Program-made: the position numbers and the translations under genes | Notes under the pieces: generated by a model | Told to the model about the DNA's origin: nothing | The model's input: only the letters and a program-made list of their open reading frames with translations | Database searches by the model: none | Origin: Nymphaea colorata | Taxonomy: Eukaryota; Streptophyta; Magnoliopsida; Nymphaeales; Nymphaeaceae | Assembly: GCF_008831285.2 (NCBI RefSeq) | Contig: NC_045139.1 | Location: 2,488,704-2,552,703 of the forward strand | Reading direction: 5' to 3' | Length of the DNA: 64,000 nucleotides | Part shown: positions 26,957 to 43,243 of the stretch, piece by piece | How the letters are laid out: each line of letters begins with the position of its first letter | Numbering within the stretch: the stretch's first letter is position 1

Positions 26957-27097
26957 GGATTTGGTGAGAAATGCACGCCAAGAGGTCAATGTACATTTGG
27001 AGCTAGGCTGCACGATGATGAAATCAAACTCCTAGCCATGTTTGTGAAGTCGCAGGCTGAACAAGGATGGCCGAACATTGAAATTTATAAAGATTGA
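26957..27097 (+). pseudogene. Orphan last exon of cytochrome c6A
   Basis: After a good acceptor (ttcattgcag) the frame reads 46 codons to a stop, with GFGEKCTPRGQCTFGARL near the start and KLLAMFVKSQAEQGWPNIE near the end. I recognise this as the C-terminus of plant cytochrome c6A, a thylakoid-lumen c-type cytochrome whose loop insertion carries a conserved cysteine pair (Cys-Thr-Pro-Arg-Gly-Gln-Cys here). The heme-binding CXXCH, transit peptide and earlier exons were not found between TNL1 and this exon. It is therefore either a transposed fragment or the end of a gene disrupted by rearrangement. The exon itself is intact, and AATAAT lies about 45 bp past the stop. Confidence 0.75.
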
Positions 27098-27449
27098 TCT
27101 TTGTAGACAAGGGCATTTTTGTAGAATGGAGGGCTTCAAATATTGAATAATATACTACTTATACATCTGCTTGATATTGTCAGAAAAAACTACTACTGGA
27201 ATCGTAGATGCACCACTTCTTGTTCAACATGGCGAATTGGTTTTAGCTTGCTCGTCAACTTTCTTCATTAATGAAAAAACAAGCTGTTTTGGGTCTTATT
27301 TTTTTGCTGTTTGAATAGTTGGCATGTACAACTCAGTAAGGCTTGCAAGCAGGAGGATATATGTCCTAGTTGTTTGAGTATTGTTAATGTGACAACTGCA
27401 GTCTATTGACTTTCTTTCATCTACTTCATGCTAAATTTTTTTACTGTAA

Positions 27450-27470
27450 CTCTCTTTGTCATGCTCTTAC

Positions 27471-27520
<50 letters not shown>

Positions 27521-27548
27521 GAAATCTCTTTGTCATGCTCTTACTCAC

Positions 27549-27585
<37 letters not shown>
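27450..27585. repeat. Tandem duplication containing (TC)n(AC)n
   Basis: 'ctctttgtcatgctcttac' followed by a TC run and an AC run occurs twice in a row, at about 27450 and 27525. Confidence 0.9.
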
Positions 27586-27587
<2 letters not shown>

Positions 27588-29268
27588 CTACAGAATGGTA
27601 GGTCAACTCTCATATTTGTGAAGTATTTTTTGGAAAAAAATGCTATATGTTTTTAGTCTACCATTCACCACCCCATAGAAGTTGCCCTCAAGAAAGCTGC
27701 AGACATGCGGTTGTGGTCTATTCGAACACCGGATAGAACAACAGTTTGAATAAAACATAAACAAACACTAGACATGACAGACAAAACTAACTATGAAAGA
27801 CACAAACATCAGACAGAATGGATAGATTAGACAAGATAGAAACAAACATCCGATTGGATGGACAGAACAGACAGAACAGACACACACAAAACAAATAACA
27901 TCATTGTCCATGAAAACAGGACAATAGTGTAATGGACAGGACATCCGTCCTGTTTGTCCTGTCCTAATGGACAACAATCAAACGACATCTAATTGTCCAC
28001 ACTAGCTACAACATGGCTCTGCCATTTAATATATGAACTCTTTCATATATAATCTATTGGTAGAAGCCCGAAAAAAGAATCTCAATCTACAAACATTTAA
28101 GGGAGTTTGTTTGTGCTTTGTGGAGATTTTCAAACTGCTAGGAAAGTGACCTTTTTCATTAATACACACTAGGTCGCTCTTCATAAACATTTGCATATAA
28201 AGCATTTTTACGTTCTTTTCCTTTTAGGGTATTTGCAAGTGACTTAGGTTGGCAGGCTTTTTGGTATCTTGTTAAGTTGCGGTGGGGTTAGAAATTTTTT
28301 ATTGCAGGGACCGAATAATAGTTTTAAAATTTTTATAATGCCCAAAATATAGTTTTTTAAAATTTTTGTATAGGTTAAACTAAATTTTTTACTTGAATTT
28401 CTAAAAAATGTGAGGCGGGGGCGGGGGGGGGGTGAGTTGCTGGTGTGTTTCTGTCTTGTACAGGAGTTGAATATTTGAACGCTTCTTGTCTATAATTTTC
28501 TAGTTGGAGAAGAATTTCCAGTATTTTGTTCGTGTTTATCCCTTCATAAGTTTACTCATTTTCATACTTACTGGTTAGAAGCTTGAAAACCCTTTACATA
28601 CATTGAGAAATTATGTTCGGCTAATGCGTGTGATCTTAGTGTATCTTTTAACTCCCAATAATTTTCTATATAACTTTTTTACTGCAGATGAAAAAAACCC
28701 TCTTTTATATAATTTTCTCTTCTTTTCCTTAAATATGTATAATTGCAATAATCATATTTTTTTTTATTGTGTATAATTGTCATATAACTACCATTTAGTA
28801 TTCAGCTGAGCCTGTTCATAATGATTTCCTTCTATATTTATTTTGTCTCTTCTTTCATGCTTATTGTGACAGCTGATCTCACTTAAAATAACATGTCAAT
28901 TCCTCTATTAATTTTTTTGAATGGGGCATTTATTATATACTATTGTGTGGCATGAAGAACAAGGCACTGGCTGTCAAATTGTGTCTAACGTTAAATTTCT
29001 TTGGTACAGAGGTAAATGAGATCGTTATCTACCTGCACAACACAATTAATTGCCTGATGTCATATCCAGCACATTGAATTAATATTTTACCTTTTTGTCT
29101 TTAAATGATCAACGAGGAATTTTCACTTTTTAAGCAGCAGAAGAGAACATCTTTGTCCGTACGACCTTGTTAGTAGGTGAATTGAGGATCAAAACATGAA
29201 TAAGAAGCCCAATGGGCAAATTAGGGTCGTAATTCTGAAAGTTGCTTGATGATTTGGCCGTCTGAAGT

Positions 29269-29276
29269 GGACGTCA
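29269..29276. promoter_or_regulatory. Possible bZIP (GACGTCAC-type) site upstream of CRK1
   Basis: GGACGTCAC lies about 225 bp upstream of the CRK1 start. ACGT-core elements bind bZIP/TGA factors in plants. This rests on a single short match. Confidence 0.3.
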
Positions 29277-29407
29277 CAAGATTAATAAAATTTCTTGATC
29301 CAGGCCTAAATTTTAACTGTTCAGATGCGGCGTACATGGAGGCTTGGAGAACGTCGAGCAGAAAACATATAAGAAGGGAGGAAGAAACAGCCGACTCAAA
29401 TTCCTTG

Positions 29408-29413
29408 TATATA
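29408..29413 (+). promoter_or_regulatory. Possible TATA box of CRK1
   Basis: TATATA about 83 bp upstream of the CRK1 ATG, a suitable spacing for a short 5' UTR. Confidence 0.4.
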
Positions 29414-29495
29414 CTGCATGCTTCCTAGTTCCTCCTCCATTGTTTGCCAATTGTACGCTAAAGAATTCTAGCATCGTTCGCACAGTGGTGAAACA

Positions 29496-35093
<5,598 letters not shown>

Positions 35094-35745
35094 AAGCAAC
35101 AAAAGTTTCACCCAGAATGTATGTGAACATGGAAGACATTCTGCCAATGTACGCAAATAATGCATTGGAGAAGTGAACATGTGCCCAACGGAATTTACCT
35201 GATTCGCAATATTTATTACTTCATATTTTAGGTCTCCAACTGGGAGAGAAACAGATCTCCCTTCGGGTCATCTCTACAAGCTTAATTCTGCAGCTGCAAC
35301 TTCTATAATTTATAAGCCACACAGAAAAATAGTTGGACGCGCGATCAGAAAAATGAAATAAAAAAAAAAAAGTTGGACTCGAAACGAGATTATACATCAA
35401 GGTACTAAATACTCTGGTAAAATTTAAATGGGCAGTATGGAAAGCCTGTGTTGAAAATTTTCTCGCTTGCAACTTAGGGGAGAAAGGAAAAGAGTTACTT
35501 CTATGGACACAATTTACTGGCCGACCCTTCGCCACCGGCACTTTCTAGTCACTTGTCCATCCACATGGCCAGAACTTGGTTTCAAAAAGATTCCAAGATT
35601 GGTTGCGTTCTTAACAGAAGAGAGGCTGACATTATTGACATGAATGCATTCCATACCTGTGGCGAATATTGTCTGCTGCCTAAGCCCAAGCTTCTTGACT
35701 ATTGCTGTTTACACGGACATCAAAAAATGCCAAGGAGCCAATCGC
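35094..35745. other. 3' flank of CRK1
   Basis: No gene seen. It is ordinary intergenic sequence up to the left target-site copy of the hAT-like element. Confidence 0.5.
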
Positions 35746-35753
35746 CGCCCACT

Positions 35754-36171
35754 TAGGGCTGCACACAAGCCAAGTTGAGCCCGAGCTTCAAGCTCTGCTC
35801 GAACTCAACTTGAACACTTTATAGTAAGCTCGAGCTCAACTCGACTACACAAAATCGATCTGGAACTCAACTCGTTTAAACCATTTAACTCATTTAGGTG
35901 TTAACTTGTACAACTTTGTTAACTTGTGTAACTTGTTTAACTCATGTAACTTGTGAAACCGGTTTTGGCAATATTATATAGAGTACTGGTTTGCAAGTCA
36001 AATTGAGCATAAACCAGTCGAGTTCTTGAAACTCGAATTCAACTTATTTATCCTTCGAGTATTTTTGTAAGCTCAAACTCGGTTCATTTATAAATGAGTC
36101 GGGCATGAACCAAGCTTTTTCGAGTGAGTTTGAGTCGAGCCCGAGTTGGTTCAGCTGGTTGTGCAGCCCTA
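35754..36171. mobile_element. hAT-like non-autonomous element (418 bp)
   Basis: The left end TAGGGCTGCACACAAGCC pairs with the right end inverted (TAGGGCTGCACAACC). The flanks CGCCCACT (35746-35753) and CGCTCAAT (36172-36179) agree at 6 of 8 positions, consistent with an aged 8-bp hAT duplication. The interior is packed with GAGCTCGA/ACTCGAGC motifs and has no transposase. A truncated relative lies at 13.7-14.1 kb and a short fragment at 37.06-37.17 kb. Confidence 0.7.
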
Positions 36172-36300
36172 CGCTCAATGGAAGGCAGGAACAAAGAGGC
36201 CAATAAATTTCCAGACATTTTTCAGCTTACTCTTAACATTTTGCCCACATTAGCTCCCATGTGACAACGCCACTAGACACCACTATATACAAAGAGCAGA

Positions 36301-36354
36301 GCGAATCTTTTATAGTATTAATATGAAGCGAATCTTTTATAGTATTAATATGAA
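36301..36354. repeat. 27-bp tandem duplication
   Basis: The unit beginning gcgaatcttttatagtat occurs twice, perfectly, at 36301-36327 and 36328-36354. Confidence 0.95.
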
Positions 36355-36374
36355 AAGAAAGAATTTTTATAAGT

Positions 36375-36420
36375 TCTGTGTGGGCAACTACCCGTACCTA
36401 TATGTAGCTCTACCACTGAT
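36375..36420 (-). mobile_element. Fragment of the 677-829 MITE family (inverted)
   Basis: GTGTGGGCAACTACCCGTAC followed by 'tatatgtagctctaccactg' matches the inverse of one end of the MITE at 677. The other end is not recognisable. Confidence 0.55.
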
Positions 36421-36805
36421 GGACACTGAGCAAATAGCAATGGCGAATGCTATTGCACGACATGAAGGATTTGCCTAAATTAAGGCACAAAGGTGTAGTG
36501 CCAATTATCACAAAAAAAGTAGCATTTGCAGAGAGCAATCCAATTTTGTTTTATCGGTAATTGTAGTGCATAGACTCTAGTTGTTACAGCGGTAAATAAA
36601 GCCAATTAAAACGACCAGCAGTATTGATAATTAATTATTTGTAATCCATGAGCTGAGAAATGGACTATTCGGGAACTTAAACTTTCCTTCCACCAACTTT
36701 AGGAACTCTAGCGTCGGCACAAATTAGATGCTTTGAGTAGTTCCAATCAGGTTCGGGTCTGAGTTGGCTCGACCTATTGGATACTTCTACCTCTATTATG
36801 AGTCA

Positions 36806-36930
36806 CTAGGACTCTTCTATTTTACTGCCGTACCCGAGTCGCATCGAGTCGAGTGTGCACCAGACATGGGTGTGGTTTCGACTCACATCTGAGTCCAGTT
36901 AAAATGTTATATTATTAATTTACTTATAGA
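36806..36930. repeat. Dispersed repeat (GCATCGAGTCGGGTGT family), copy 2
   Basis: Matches 24240-24360 in the same orientation (ggactcttctattttactgc ... caccagacatgggtg). Confidence 0.65.
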
Positions 36931-37059
36931 TGAAGAGATGTCACTGCCTCCCCCTTATGTTCATCACCCTCAAGATTTACAAAGCTTGCTTCAGAGCTTA
37001 TTAAGCTTTAAATGAAGAAAGCATTAGGGTGTGACAAGGATCATAAGATTTGTGCATTG

Positions 37060-37175
37060 TAGGGCTGTTCAACAAATCGAGCTAATTCGAGCTTGACTCG
37101 AAATGAACTCGACAACCTAAACCAGTAGTGCTCGAGTTAATTGGGTTCAACTCGGTTAAGCTCGAGAAAGAATTT
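37060..37175. repeat. Fragment of the GAGCTCGA-rich element
   Basis: 'agggctgttcaacaaatcg' followed by GCTCGAG/ACTCGA motifs, similar in start and composition to 35754-36171 but only about 115 bp long. Confidence 0.5.
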
Positions 37176-37492
37176 ATATAAAGTATGTTTCATAAAATTA
37201 TCAAAAGAAGGAGATTGCTCAAATAAGATGAGTGATTGGTAAATAGGACTCGCTCATGAACAATCCTAGTGCATGATATCCTTTCTATAGTGGACCACGT
37301 TCCCACGTAGCGTGCTTGAACCTCTGGACTGCCCATACGTCGCACTAACTCCGCCAATTATTTCAAAGGACTATCCACATAAATGATAATAAAGAGTCGT
37401 ACATTTGTTATGACAATTTATTTTCAACCAAAAGGTTGGTTGATTGTATTAAATAGCCACCACACTGAGTGATGCTATCCGTAACCATATTA

Positions 37493-40207
37493 CCGCAAAG
37501 AAATCTCAAGGCTCTACTCCCTTATCTGATAGTGCATGCACCTACCTCTGGCTTCTACAACGACACCGTGGGCCTGGGCTTCAGCCAAGTATACGGCAAG
37601 GCCTTGTGCCGAGGGCTGGGAGTGCACAGCCCAGGCTTCCACCAAAATCCAGGAGTTGTGCCCCAACAGTAGAAGGGCAATCGTATGACTTGACCGTTGT
37701 CAACTGCGCTACTCTGATGAAAACTTAGCCCGCATGATAGACGTTTACAATAGAGCCTACCAACCAACAGCGGAGAATTCATCGAATTCAACAAGCTTCG
37801 ATCACAATTTGGGAATTCTCGTGTCCCACCTGACGTCGTTGGCAACCCAGTGTTAGGAACAACACAGAATAAACTCTCCTCTCGCACTTTCAAGAGGGGG
37901 TTAGAAGCAACAAAGAAGAAGACAACGATTTACGTGGTTCGGAGCAATAATCTCCTACATCCACGATCGCACAGATCTCTTGTATTCTCTCTCTTCTATG
38001 AACACACAGAACATACACTCTCAAGCGGCGGCCATCCTCAAAACATAAGGATTAGGGCAAACCCGCATTTGTATAAAATGACATATACGCCCTTACAGAT
38101 TCGTGGTATTACAAATGAGTGTTCAGTATGGATCAACTTCCATACACCAACACGCAGAGCTTTGTCAATCGCATTTCTGCTACGGGCGTGTCCGTTCATT
38201 TGAAATCGAAGAGGATCTACCCTTTGGTGCAATGCATGAGAGATATCTCTGCGGACCAATGTGGGTGGTGCTTGTAGGACGCAAGCTCTGATTTTGTGGG
38301 ATGTGCTAATGGAAGCAAGGCGGTCGCATCCTCAGGGGCAGCTACAGTCTGGCTTTTGGAGTGCACCCCTTCTTTCTCGGCGATCCAACACTATCACTTC
38401 ACCAGCACAAGCATGGTGAGTCCCCACTCTTACTCCGCCGAATCACATGCTTAGAGAGGTCTAAGTCCCTAACCTTTAACATGTTTTAGTGAAAGACTGT
38501 CACCATTTTGAGTAGTAATCAGGTCGGGCCCGTTAGTTTTACTGAAAATTGTTTGGCGACGCAGTTGGTGGCTGTGATGAAGGAACTGGCTTCATGCTGT
38601 TGAACTTGGCAGACTTTTATCAGGTCTGCTCTGTTTTATTAGCTTCTGAAAGTATATCTTTCTTCCTATTTACCAGGCCCCCCATGTTCTTTTTGGCCTT
38701 CGGTACTTGATGGCAAACTAACCTCCCACTATAGTCACCTTGCTTTAGGTTCATTTTATTGTGTGCTGCAGTTATGCTTTGGTGGATAGTTCTTCTCATC
38801 TGCTTAACTGGCGGGCTCCTGCTAGTAGCAGCCTGTGCATTAAGCTTAGCTCGAAGAAGAATGCAACATCTGGGTAAACGTCATGTAGATTGAATGCTTA
38901 TCTAGGTCCTTGTTCAGAAAAAATCTCATAATTACAATTTCCTACTTCATGTCATTACTTCATGTCATTTCAGAGAAGCTAAAACAGAAAGAAGCAACCT
39001 CAATTGATACTGAGAGTGTCAAAGAGAATGAGGAGGCAAACTATGATTTACCGCAGATCAGCCTGAGGACAATAGAAGACACTACGGATAAATTTTCAAA
39101 ATCAAATAAGCTTGGGGAAGGTGGATATGGTCCTCTTCACAAGGTAATTGGAGTAATTAATTTAGTTGATTCATCTTTTTCATTGTCAATGACAGAAAAT
39201 TACTTTAAACCTGAGCTCAATTTTCTAGGCGAGCGGCACGCATTAAACTTGAGCTCTATAGTTAAACTGCGTAAGAAAACCTGTGACTTAAACCGCATCT
39301 GAAAGTTGAAAAAGGTGAACGATTTTAAAAACTAAGGGCGAAAAATTAATATCCAAATCAATTCTTCCTATAATGGGCAGCTCTTCTGAGACTGTTTCTG
39401 TATTAAAATGACAAATACAACATGATTGCTGATGCTTTCCTACCAGGGCAAGCTTCCCAATGGACAGGAGGTCACTGTGAAGAGGCTGTCTGGACGGTCT
39501 GGGCAAGGTTCGAAGGAATTCAAGAATGAAATTGAGTTGATAGTCAAACTTCAACATGTAAACCTGGTTAGGCTCATTGCTTCCTGCTTGGAGAAAGGGG
39601 AGAAGATGCTCATTTATGAATATAAGGGGAGAAGATGCTCATTTATGAATATATGCCCAATAAAAGCCTTGATTTCTTCCTTGAGGGTTAGTATCTTTTA
39701 ATTCTTTGACATGCTTATGCAAATAACGCTACCAAAGTTCAGGTATCTGATTATCAGAAACTGAATCTTTTACTCATTTGTCTTTGACGTCTAGGGGATA
39801 AGGTTTTTCTTTGTCAATGTTGCACTTGAGAGAGAGAGAGAGAGAGCAATCTTGGAGGGTCTGGGACATATACCTTGCTTTATATCGCATGGAACTGAAC
39901 TCTACATTCAGAGAGAGAGAGAGAGAGAGATTAATTAAATTACAAATATTGAACATTACAATGTGCAGATCCAGAAAGCCGGGTATTGCTGGATTGGGAA
40001 AAGAGGTTCAATATCATAATAGGAATAGCAAGGGGGATCCTTTATCTTCACCAAGCTTCTCGACTCAATGTCATTCATCGAGATCTCAAAGCGAGCAATG
40101 TGTTGTTAGACGAGCAACTGAATCCTAAAATTTCTGACTTCGGATTGGCGTGCATTTTCAGTGGAGTTCAGGGACAGGCAACTACCAGTATCATTGTTGG
40201 TACATAC
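37493..40207 (+). pseudogene. CRK pseudogene (partial copy of CRK1)
   Basis: Homologous to CRK1 from DUF26 domain 3 onward. Pieces: DUF26-3 and part of -4 (about 37493-37850), an inserted element, the rest of DUF26-4 (38153-38400), the transmembrane exon (38772-38873), juxtamembrane exon (38974-39143), kinase exon with Lys (39447-39688) and kinase exon with HRDLK and DFG (39969-40207). Breaks seen: about 20 bp lost near 37616, removing the second motif cysteine and shifting frame; the insertion at 37851; a 29-bp tandem duplication near 39595-39652 that shifts frame; VTVK for VAVK; GPLHK for GPVYK; a lost donor after the DFG exon (TACTAAGTG where CRK1 has GTAAGT). DUF26-1/-2 and the last two kinase exons are absent. 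Intron sequence also matches CRK1, so this is a tandem genomic duplicate, not a retrocopy. Confidence 0.9.
37851..38152. mobile_element. TRIM- or solo-LTR-like insertion (302 bp) in the CRK pseudogene
   Basis: It interrupts DUF26-4 exactly where CRK1 reads through. It begins TGTTAGGAAC and ends ACCAACA (5'-TG...CA-3'), and is flanked by CCCAG (37846-37850) and CGCAG (38153-38157), a near 5-bp duplication. It contains 'atttacgtggttcggagc', a motif I associate with plant LTR/TRIM elements. No coding region. Confidence 0.7.
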
Positions 40208-40654
40208 TAAGTGCAAAGCTACCATAAATTGTGGTTGCTAAATAGGCCTTTATAATCACCTTGACTTCTCTCTTCATCAATTGTAGTTCTGTGCTTCCAC
40301 CATAGGATCTGATCCGAAAGTCAAATTCTTTATGCTTCCTTCATTTACATTAGGTGAAACACTGATCTTTTTTTGGTGAAAAGTATCATAAGATCTGCAG
40401 AAAACAAATCATTTCTTTTATTCTTATGACTAAACGGCATGCCAGTCCTATACATACAGGATCACAGAGTTGTGATCTCAACTTGTTAAAGAAAAGAAGC
40501 AAAAAATGCTAGTCAAAACTTCTTTTTTCAGGTGCTAGTGAACAATGGAGATGAACAGCATAATTATACAAGTGAAAAAGTGTTTATAAATTGGCAAAAA
40601 CTTTGAGTACTGGTTCTTCGTGCCCAAATGCAAACCCACTCAAGAACTGAATCG

Positions 40655-40695
<41 letters not shown>

Positions 40696-41195
40696 ATACA
40701 AGCAGCATAAGGATAACAGTAAGCTAACCATGCCATGAGTCAGAACACGATGGAGACATGCGTCATCATTATTTGAGCATCATTTCCTACATATTTTCTT
40801 TCTCCTCTACAACAATCGGAGGCATGCTGATGTTGATGCTTGTATAAATATATATTTAAGGATTGACCTATAACTAGAAAAAACAAAAGTGGTATTTTGC
40901 CCGTTGGACTGCATTAGTGATAAAGTTTATTTTCTTCTTCCTCGCGGCTTTGAATTTGTGACTTCTTGGTAAGCAGTTTTTTTTTTTTAAATGTGTAATA
41001 AATTGAAAGCTTATCAAGGAAAAATAAATTAAAAACAATGACGGCTTCAAGCGGCGAAGCATTGGTATATAGACTAGGAGGTCCTCACTCTCACTAGCCA
41101 GCATCCCGCTGGCATAAGGCTCAACAAACTCGGGTTTGGGCTGGCCCAAAGCCTTTCTCGGTAGCCCAAGCTCGGCCCCTTAGTTATCAGGTTGA

Positions 41196-41199
<4 letters not shown>
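40208..41199. other. Flank of the CRK pseudogene
   Basis: The first about 200 bp still resemble CRK1 intron 5; after that the similarity ends. No further exon of the pseudogene is seen. A TA tract lies at 40659-40692. Confidence 0.5.
40659..40692. repeat. (TA)n microsatellite
   Basis: About 34 bp of TA dinucleotides. Confidence 0.95.

Positions 41200-41269
<70 letters not shown>
41200..41269. repeat. (TA)n microsatellite
   Basis: About 70 bp of TA dinucleotides, directly followed by a MITE end. Confidence 0.97.
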
Positions 41270-41270
<1 letters not shown>

Positions 41271-41273
41271 CCA

Positions 41274-41325
41274 GTGGTGGAGCCACATGGTGATTGGTGT
41301 GTGGGCAGTTGCCACACTAGTCTTT
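41274..41325 (+). mobile_element. Fragment of the 677-829 MITE family
   Basis: CAGTGGTGGAGCCACATGG followed by 'gtgtgggcagttgcc' matches the family's terminus and subterminal palindrome. The right end is missing. Confidence 0.6.
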
Positions 41326-41349
41326 TAAAATTACCTTATGAACGAGAAA

Positions 41350-41780
41350 CAACAGCCACCACGGCATCGTTGTTCATGTAGACATCCCTGCAGATGACGC
41401 CCAGTTGCTGTTTCAAACCTCAATTCAATTCAGGGATCCATTTGATAACATCTGCGAACAACACGTCCCCAAAGTGGAACTTGGAGAGGGCATGGCGAGA
41501 CGATGATGGTGGCGAGTGGAGGATCTGATTCTCACAGGAGGTCGATGATGCAGGTTTCTGTCAACTGCTGGTGGTTACCTCAGGAGTCCAATCGATGGCG
41601 GATGTGATGATATTATCAAGGTCCTGCTACTGCTCCCTCTGTAGATTTCTGCTGATCACCAAGAGCAGAGGAACATAAAACCTGTGATTTTCTAGTCCTA
41701 CTACTCGTTCACTTACTTCTCTTGAGGAGGTTTGCATTTCGGGAAAGAAGAAACCAGGCACAACTTTTTGCCATTTCATT
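41350..41780 (+). pseudogene. Relic of a TNL last exon
   Basis: Similar to TNL1 21690-22170: 'gatgacgcccagttgctgtt' matches the TNL1 'gatggctacgagttgctgtt', and 'ccaaagtggaacttggagag' matches 'catagtgaaacttggagag'; the 'ggtggttacctcaggag' stretch and the 3' flank also align. The frame is broken by indels. The copia element inserted just downstream. Confidence 0.75.
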
Positions 41781-41840
41781 TTCTTATTTTCCTTGCTATT
41801 CTTATATAATCAATTAGCTATGAAAGACTTGAGTGTCTTC

Positions 41841-42322
41841 TGTAAGATCATTTGGTGGGCCGGCATATGTCTATGAGAAATTTCAGACATTATGGCTGTC
41901 TTAACGTAAATATCCGCTTAAGTGATTGCATTTTGGGATATTACGTCATTTTAGATGGTATGGGGTAATTTTGAAATGTATAGATACCAGTACGCAATTA
42001 CGGACTCTTTGATGGGTGGAATCCGTAATTGTCCTCATTATAAAATGGTAGTGGTCCCTGGGGTCGTGCAAGGGTTGCCTGGAACAGTTGCTTTTGGTTT
42101 CTAGGGTTTTCTCTTCCCCATCTGAGAGAGACCTCACGCGCACCGCACGTACCCTGGAAGACCCTGCTGCGATCTTTCCGTGCACCAGATCAGATGGATT
42201 CAGGTACGCTTCCGCTTCAGTTTAAGGTTTCGTTTATTTCAATGATTTAGCAAGAGCATGATCCTATTTAGGGTATATATACGTTTGGTTTTGTATATGC
42301 GTTATGGCGAGAAATCCCACCA
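41841..42322 (+). repeat. 5' LTR of the copia element
   Basis: 482 bp, TG...CA. It contains ATGGATTCAG|GTACGC at 42194-42209, a start codon followed by a donor-like GT, which may supply the first gag codons. Confidence 0.95.
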
Positions 42323-42323
42323 T

Positions 42324-42337
42324 TTGGTATCAGAGCC
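42324..42337 (+). other. Primer binding site
   Basis: TTGGTATCAGAGCC immediately after the 5' LTR, complementary to the 3' end of plant initiator-Met tRNA as in most copia elements. Confidence 0.85.
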
Positions 42338-42429
42338 TATGTTATTCGTTAAATCGTTAAATTTTTGGATGATTTTGTGAGTCTTCCCGTTGGGTTCATC
42401 CCTGTTCTTCGGCTAGCTGAAAGTATTGT

Positions 42430-43230
42430 TTTCAAAAAAAAAAAAAAATTTAGGGTTGAGGGCGTGCGACGGAAGCCGTCGGGCTTCCGTTGCAGCATCA
42501 GGAGGACGAGGCGTGGACAAGGGGACGGCCGGATCGGCGGCGTCCATCGCTGGTAGGCGACGGCAGGCTTCCGACAGTCGTGAGGAAACCCCGACAGCGG
42601 CCACCCACGCTGTGGGTGGCCTGCGGTGCCCTCTGCGCCTCAGATGCAACCGTAAGGGCAGGAACAAGGGAAAACGGCGGCAGACAGGGCGATGGCCGGT
42701 CATAGGCCTGCCGGCGACTTTCATGTCGCCAGACGGGGCCGTGCGACCCTCAGGCGTCCACCCACGGTCTCCGGCGGGCCGCCGGTGGCTTCGTCACCGC
42801 TGCAACACACAAAATCGGCAAGAAAAGGGGCAGATTTTCAAAACAGAGAAAAACTGGTGGAATCTGCCGGATTGCGGCAGGCATCGGCCTGCCATCGCCG
42901 CCGCCGACGTCCGGCGGCCCTGGCGGCACCCGCCGGCGCTCACCCAAGGCTCCCGGAGGTCCGCCGGAGGTGAATCTGCCGTTCGCTGCCGTTCGGCTTC
43001 AGGCAGGCGAACGGCGGTTTCGGTCGAGTGGAGACGACGCTCGGGCGGTCGAGCCGGGTCGGCCCGGTTCGGGTCGTCACAGACCCGATCCGGATCCATC
43101 GCAATTTAAAAAAAAAAAAAAATCATTTTGCCGCGCTCGTCCGCCCGCCTACGTGCTGTGTTCGGTTTTTGGACCGGGTCGGGTCCTGTCGGACCCGACC
43201 CGTATCCATGCGGTTTAATTTTAAAGAAAC
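42430..43230. other. GC-rich leader of the copia element
   Basis: Strikingly GC-rich compared with everything around it (CGGCGG, GCCGCC, GGGTCGG motifs). It is open in several frames on both strands, but the frames encode low-complexity Arg/Gly/Pro/Ala-rich peptides and look like compositional artefacts. It includes two long A-runs. Confidence 0.6.
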
Positions 43231-43243
43231 GGTTCGTTATTAT

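Larger units (their letters stand above)
27098..29400. other. Intergenic region before CRK1
   Basis: No supported gene. It contains a tandemly duplicated (TC)n(AC)n microsatellite, a GACAGA-rich stretch (about 27765-27985) with a 'gacaggac' inverted motif, a G-run at 28421-28432, and AT-rich sequence. Confidence 0.55.

Noticed and set aside
41946-42185. 79-aa frame on the - strand, nearly identical to one at 47613-47852
   Set aside because: Both copies lie in the two LTRs, so the identity comes from LTR duplication and not coding constraint.
42324-42337. tRNA-like sequence
   Set aside because: It is only the primer binding site complementary to a tRNA end, not a tRNA gene.
42413-43109. Several long frames on both strands in the copia leader
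   Set aside because: GC-rich sequence rarely contains stop codons; the peptides are low-complexity and overlap each other on both strands.
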